8,697 nt of DNA from JAJBWD01 sp041670885. Its GTDB lineage: Bacteria; Bacillota; Clostridia; Clostridiales; Clostridiaceae. A program made the translations under genes and the position numbers. Below the pieces are notes generated by a model that ran no database searches, had not been told where the DNA came from, and saw only the letters and a list, made by a program, of their open reading frames with translations. This document shows, one piece after another, positions 5,686 through 8,697 of the stretch (within the stretch, counting starts at the first letter, position 1; every line of letters starts with the position of its first letter). The stretch lies in the NCBI GenBank assembly GCA_041670885.1, contig JBAXYJ010000119.1, positions 1 through 8,697 on the forward strand, read 5' to 3'.

Positions 5686-6966
5686 TTAGTTTGCCTTTTC
5701 TATATCTGATATATCTATACTTCTGGTATGCTTTGTATGGTTCCATTCCTTATCATTTTTATGAATTATTCCCTGTATGCATATTGGAAGCCAGGTTAAA
5801 GCAAAAAACGGATAAATTAGATAATAAATAAATATTTTAAAATTCAGCCTTTTATCAAGTATAAGTAAAAATGGAGTATAGATATATTGGAGAATTACAA
5901 CTAGTACCAGTGCTATACTCATTAAATCAAAATTCATCTTAAACTGAGATATATATGTACTCAAATGAATCAAAATTTTATAGGAATTCCCTATGCTGGC
6001 AGCATAACCAAAGAGAGCAGATAAACTAAAAAGTATCAGCACAACCGGCTGTATAGAATAAATTGCACAATCTATGGCCTTAAAATCAAGATCTTTAATA
6101 CCCTTTTTTATAAGTTTAAAGAAATATCTTGAGTAAACATCTGCAAAACCCTGCATCCATCTTTTCCTCTGATTCCAGCTTTGTTTAAGTGTAAGAGGCT
6201 TCTCATCATAAACTCTGGCATTATGAGCCCATCCCACCTTATATCCATTTAGAACCAGCTTACATGTAAACTCTAAATCTTCAGTTAAACAGGTAGCTCC
6301 CCAACCCAGTTTCTTTAAAATTTCCGTATCAATAGCAAAACCAGTTCCGCCCAACTGATTTGACAGTTTAAGGTTGCTTCTTGATAATTGAAACATCCTG
6401 TTAGAAGACCAGAATGATATAGAATAGCATCCTGTTATCCAAGTATCTTCAGGGTTTTTACTATCTAAAAAGCCTTGTACAACTTTAAATCCCTGACATA
6501 GCTTATTATTCATTTGAGTAAGAAAGTTTCCTGATACTAAATTATCTGCATCAAATATTACAACTGCATCATAGGTTTTATCCAGTTTGAATAATTTAGC
6601 AAACATCCATTCTAAAGCAAAGCCTTTTCCCCGAAGATTTGGCTCCCGTCTTTCATATACAATAGCACCTGCGTCCTTAGCTATTTCTGCGGTATTATCA
6701 TCACAGTTGTCAGCTATTACATATACATCATATTTATCTTTAGGATAATCTAATATATTTAAACTGTTAACTGCATCTCTTATTACGTTTTTCTCATTAT
6801 GTGCAGCAACAATGACTGCAAATTTTTTTATTTTTTTATAATCTTTTTTCTCTTTAAACTTTATTATTCCAAAAAAGGATAATATCAAATAATAAAGTGA
6901 TAGCAAGTATACAGTTTGAGAAAATATCTTATAAGTAATACTTGCAGCCGATTTTATAAATTCCAT
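5686..6966 (-). CDS. Membrane-bound family 2 glycosyltransferase (processive type)
   Basis: A 426-residue protein with an N-terminal membrane segment (about 15-36), a cytosolic GT-A catalytic domain, and about three C-terminal membrane segments (roughly 301-325, 349-370, 377-400). Catalytic motifs are in the expected order: VIVAAHNE (51-58) and ADNCDD (85-90) for nucleotide binding, DADN (139-142) for metal binding, GGTGFAI (206-212), TED (228-230) with the likely catalytic base Asp, and QRKRW (266-270), the QxxRW motif of processive enzymes. This is the layout of cellulose, hyaluronan and poly-N-acetylglucosamine synthases, so it probably polymerises or adds sugars from a nucleotide-sugar donor at the membrane. 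Donor and product cannot be read from sequence. A GGGAGG site precedes the ATG. No accessory export, deacetylase or c-di-GMP-binding gene is next to it. Its position upstream of ftsA raises a link to envelope growth, which is inference. Confidence 0.85.
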   Translation of the reverse strand: MEFIKSAASITYKIFSQTVYLLSLYYLILSFFGIIKFKEKKDYKKIKKFAVIVAAHNEKNVIRDAVNSLNILDYPKDKYDVYVIADNCDDNTAEIAKDAGAIVYERREPNLRGKGFALEWMFAKLFKLDKTYDAVVIFDADNLVSGNFLTQMNNKLCQGFKVVQGFLDSKNPEDTWITGCYSISFWSSNRMFQLSRSNLKLSNQLGGTGFAIDTEILKKLGWGATCLTEDLEFTCKLVLNGYKVGWAHNARVYDEKPLTLKQSWNQRKRWMQGFADVYSRYFFKLIKKGIKDLDFKAIDCAIYSIQPVVLILFSLSALFGYAASIGNSYKILIHLSTYISQFKMNFDLMSIALVLVVILQYIYTPFLLILDKRLNFKIFIYYLIYPFFALTWLPICIQGIIHKNDKEWNHTKHTRSIDISDIEKAN

Positions 6967-7014
6967 AACTTGAGCCTCCCGGGCATATATAATAAATTAG
7001 TCAAAACCATAAAT

Positions 7015-7043
7015 ATTATAAGTCTTTCCAAAGAAATAATCAA
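7015..7043 (-). promoter_or_regulatory. Sigma-A-type promoter for the glycosyltransferase gene
   Basis: On the minus strand TTGATT (7038-7043) and a perfect TATAAT (7015-7020) are exactly 17 bp apart. The predicted start near 7008 gives a leader of about 42 nt before the ATG. It lies just after the pilT stop-codon hairpin, which suggests the gene is transcribed independently of pilT. Confidence 0.75.
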
Positions 7044-7052
7044 TATAATATA

Positions 7053-7077
7053 ATAAGCTTGGCTGTACCAAGCTTAT
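7053..7077 (-). terminator. Hairpin at the pilT stop codon, possible terminator
   Basis: ATAAGCTTGG (7053-7062) and CCAAGCTTAT (7068-7077) form a perfect 10-bp stem with a 5-nt loop. The stop codon of pilT (7074-7076) is in the stem. On the minus strand the hairpin is followed by TATATTATATTG rather than a clean T-run, so termination may be weak or the structure may protect the 3' end of the transcript. Confidence 0.6.
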
Positions 7078-8129
7078 AATTGGCTCATTCTCATTAATAT
7101 TTCTTTATCTACTGAATAAGTAATGGCAAGTTCTAAAGATATTTCTCCCTTTTTATATAACTCAACCAAGGCCATATCCATAGTTTTCATTCCATATTTG
7201 CTTCCCGTCTGAACTGAAGATTCAATCTGATGTGTTTTGCCTTCTCTTATCATATTAGCAATAGCTGGTGTGTTTATCATAATTTCTATTGCAGCTATTC
7301 TTCCTTTAACATTATTTTTTGGAATTAACTGCTGAGATATTATTCCTTGAAGAACTGTAGACAGCTGAATCCTAATCTGCTGCTGCTGGTAAGGTGAAAA
7401 AACATCTACTATTCTGTCTACTGTTTTAGATGCACCAATAGTGTGAAGTGTTGAAAAAACTAAGTGACCGGTTTCAGCTGCAGTTAATGCAATTTCAATT
7501 GATTCAGTATCTCTCATCTCACCAATCAGAATAACATCCGGGTCTTCTCTAAGCATTGCTCTAAGTCCATTAGCATATGACTTTGTATCTTTTCCAATTT
7601 CTCTTTGGTTAACTATAGATTTACCATGTTTATGTAAAAATTCTATAGGATCCTCCAGTGTGATAATATGTCTTGATGTTTTTTGATTTATTTCATTAAT
7701 CATAGCAGCAAGAGTTGTAGACTTACCGCTTCCGGTTGGGCCTGTAACTAAAACAAGACCTCTTTGTTTTTCAGTCAGATCTTTAAGAATAAGGGGAAGT
7801 CCTAAGCTCTCAATTGTAGGGATAGCTAGTCCAACTGCTCTTATTGCTATAGCATCGCTGCCTCGCTGTTTATACACATTAACTCTGAACCTTCCAATTC
7901 CAGATGCTGAATAAGAGGTATCCAGTTCTCCGTCTTCAATATATTTACCAAATCTGTCCTTTAATATTTCTTTTGCATATTTTTCTATTTCATCCTGATA
8001 AAGAACTTCATCAGATACTTTCCTTAGTTCACCATCTACTCTTATTATTGGAGGTACACCTACAGTCAAATGTAAGTCAGAGGCATTTTCTTCCATAGTA
8101 AGTTCCAAAAGTTCTTCTAATGAATACAT
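7074..8129 (-). CDS. pilT: PilT-type twitching motility / pilus retraction ATPase
   Basis: A 351-residue hexameric secretion-type ATPase of normal PilT length. The N-terminal domain carries ASDLHLTVG (16-24). The core has Walker A GPTGSGKST (130-138), the Asp box ITLEDPIE (156-163), Walker B DPDVILIGEMRD (196-207) and the His box GHLVFSTLHT (221-230). The C-terminal AIANMIREGK (289-298) corresponds to the AIRNLIRE motif that marks retraction ATPases rather than PilB extension ATPases. It would depolymerise type IV pili at the inner face of the membrane. An AGGAGG ribosome site lies close before the ATG. No pilin, PilB or PilC gene is in the window; in clostridia a lone pilT next to sigK is a familiar arrangement as I recall it. 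It has its own promoter. Confidence 0.93.
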   Translation of the reverse strand: MYSLEELLELTMEENASDLHLTVGVPPIIRVDGELRKVSDEVLYQDEIEKYAKEILKDRFGKYIEDGELDTSYSASGIGRFRVNVYKQRGSDAIAIRAVGLAIPTIESLGLPLILKDLTEKQRGLVLVTGPTGSGKSTTLAAMINEINQKTSRHIITLEDPIEFLHKHGKSIVNQREIGKDTKSYANGLRAMLREDPDVILIGEMRDTESIEIALTAAETGHLVFSTLHTIGASKTVDRIVDVFSPYQQQQIRIQLSTVLQGIISQQLIPKNNVKGRIAAIEIMINTPAIANMIREGKTHQIESSVQTGSKYGMKTMDMALVELYKKGEISLELAITYSVDKEILMRMSQL

Positions 8130-8164
8130 TATTTTCCTCCTAACGAAAATTTAGTCTTTATTTA

Positions 8165-8193
8165 ATTATCATTCATATATAATAATATATCAA
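8165..8193 (-). promoter_or_regulatory. Sigma-A-type promoter for pilT
   Basis: On the minus strand TTGATA (8188-8193) and GATAAT (8165-8170) are 17 bp apart, each one mismatch from consensus. The pair lies in the 77-bp gap after sigK and 35 bp before the pilT start codon. It would make pilT expression independent of the interrupted sigK gene. Confidence 0.65.
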
Positions 8194-8206
8194 GTTATTT
8201 TTATTA

Positions 8207-8608
8207 TTACATTAAATTATTTTTTATAAACTCTTTATTTAGCTTCTTTAAAGCTTTCTTTTCTATTCTTGAAATGTAGGATCTGGATATACCTAACTTT
8301 TTTGCTATTTCTCTTTGAGTTTTTGGCTTTCCATTTTTAAGACCATATCTAAGCTCTATCACTATTCTTTCCCGTTCTGACAGAACTGAATTTATTCTTT
8401 CATAAAGCTTTTTTATCTGAATTTTGTTCTCTACAATTTCAATTACTGAATCATCATCACAGGACAAAACATCCATAAGGGATATTTCATTACCCTCTTT
8501 GTCAACTCCTATAGGATCCTGAAGAAATACCTCTCCTTTATTCTTCTTATTATTTCTGATAAACATTAGTATTTCATTTTCTATCCTTACGCTGTGGAAA
8601 CAAATCAT
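8207..8608 (-). CDS. sigK: Sigma-K, C-terminal half only (interrupted sigK)
   Basis: The frame encodes sigma-K from the end of region 2 onward: RIENEILMFIRNNKK, then LQDPIGVDKEGNEISLMDVL, then a region 4 helix-turn-helix KTQREIAKKLGISRSYISRI (97-116 of the open frame). The match to the product of the Bacillus spoIIIC segment is strong. About half of a normal sigma-K (roughly 230-240 residues) is missing. The frame opens at an ATG (8606-8608), but the first seven codons (MICFHSV) do not match the ATYASRC expected just before IENEILM, and no ribosome site precedes them. True homology therefore begins near 8584-8587. Without region 2 the fragment cannot recognise a -10 element or bind core RNA polymerase normally. 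This is best read as the 3' exon-like part of a sigK split by a removable element, not as an independent gene. Confidence 0.9.
   Translation of the reverse strand: MICFHSVRIENEILMFIRNNKKNKGEVFLQDPIGVDKEGNEISLMDVLSCDDDSVIEIVENKIQIKKLYERINSVLSERERIVIELRYGLKNGKPKTQREIAKKLGISRSYISRIEKKALKKLNKEFIKNNLM
8570..8584. other. Putative attachment (recombination) site of a sigK-intervening element
   Basis: This is where sigK similarity stops. On the minus strand ATAGAAAATGAAATA encodes the conserved IENEI. It contains AATGA, which is the 5-bp core shared by both ends of skin in B. subtilis as I recall. Immediately upstream the sequence (AGCGTAAGG) no longer fits sigma-K. The other end of the element and the 5' half of sigK would lie beyond the right edge, so the exact crossover cannot be set from this window. 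Confidence 0.65.
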
Positions 8609-8697
8609 CCTTTATTTCTTCATTTGGTAGCTTTGGAAGTTCCACTTGAGACAATTTTACCATTTTGCTTCCAAATAACATGATATCTATTTTTTCT
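8574..8697 (-). CDS. C-terminal tail of an unidentified gene at the edge of the sigK element
   Basis: A reading frame enters from the right edge and stays open for 40 codons to a TGA at 8574-8576. Its product includes MLFGSKMVKLSQVELPKLP and ends DDLFPQRKDRK. The frame differs from that of sigK, and its stop overlaps the putative recombination core, so the last codons use sigK DNA. I do not recognise the family. Large serine recombinases of integrated elements often end at the attachment site, which makes a recombinase tail a reasonable guess, but no recombinase motif is visible in so short a piece. It could also be an unrelated element gene or a chance open frame. Confidence 0.4.
   Translation of the reverse strand, partial: EKIDIMLFGSKMVKLSQVELPKLPNEEIKDDLFPQRKDRK

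Noticed and set aside
7904..8098. Plus-strand open frame inside pilT
   Set aside because: Antisense shadow with Leu/His-rich composition and no supporting signal.
8588..8608. A genuine short sigma factor starting at ATG 8606-8608
   Set aside because: No ribosome site at proper spacing, and the first seven residues do not match sigma-K. The ATG belongs to the interrupting DNA.
1..8697. CRISPR arrays, tRNA or rRNA genes, insertion sequences, riboswitches
   Set aside because: No direct-repeat array, tRNA-like cloverleaf, rRNA segment, transposase frame or recognisable riboswitch core was seen on either strand.

Overview
This AT-rich window reads as chromosome from a spore-forming Clostridium (Clostridiaceae, low-GC Firmicutes). 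The evidence is three sporulation sigma-factor genes, spoIIGA, strong AGGAGG-type ribosome sites and codon use dominated by A/T. As I recall, the gene order matches the sigK-pilT-...-ftsA-ftsZ-spoIIGA-sigE-sigG-...-nrdR block of solventogenic and related clostridia. I cannot name the species. Every gene is on the minus strand, so transcription runs from high to low coordinates.

In transcription order: the window opens at the right edge with a 41-codon tail of an unidentified reading frame (8574-8697). This runs straight into the 3' half of sigK (8207-8608). The sigK frame lacks its N-terminal half, and similarity begins abruptly at codons for IENEILM. That is where skin-type elements interrupt sigK in other spore formers, so this looks like one end of a sigK-intervening element. 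Next come a PilT-type retraction ATPase (7074-8129) with its own sigma-A-like promoter and a stop-codon hairpin, and a membrane-bound family 2 glycosyltransferase (5686-6966), also with its own promoter. The division pair ftsA (4315-5505) and ftsZ (3205-4299) follows, 15 bp apart and closed by a 32-bp palindromic terminator.

Beyond that terminator is the mother-cell/forespore switch: spoIIGA (2291-3094) overlaps sigE (1587-2294) by 4 bp, behind a promoter with the unusually wide -35/-10 spacing of spoIIG and a Spo0A-like box. sigG (745-1518) follows with a good sigma-F/G-type promoter and a terminator overlapping its stop codon. A 188-bp intergenic stretch with a long imperfect inverted repeat precedes a YlmC/YmxH-family PRC-barrel gene (284-556). 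The 5' part of nrdR (1-236) runs off the left edge.

Functionally, FtsA and FtsZ build the division or polar septum. Spo0A would turn on spoIIGA-sigE, SpoIIGA would cleave pro-sigma-E, and sigma-F in the forespore would turn on sigG. sigma-K, the late mother-cell factor, could be made only after the interrupting DNA is removed. The glycosyltransferase and PilT sit between these modules with no obvious partners in view. No intergenic stretch exceeds 300 bases; the longest is 557-744.
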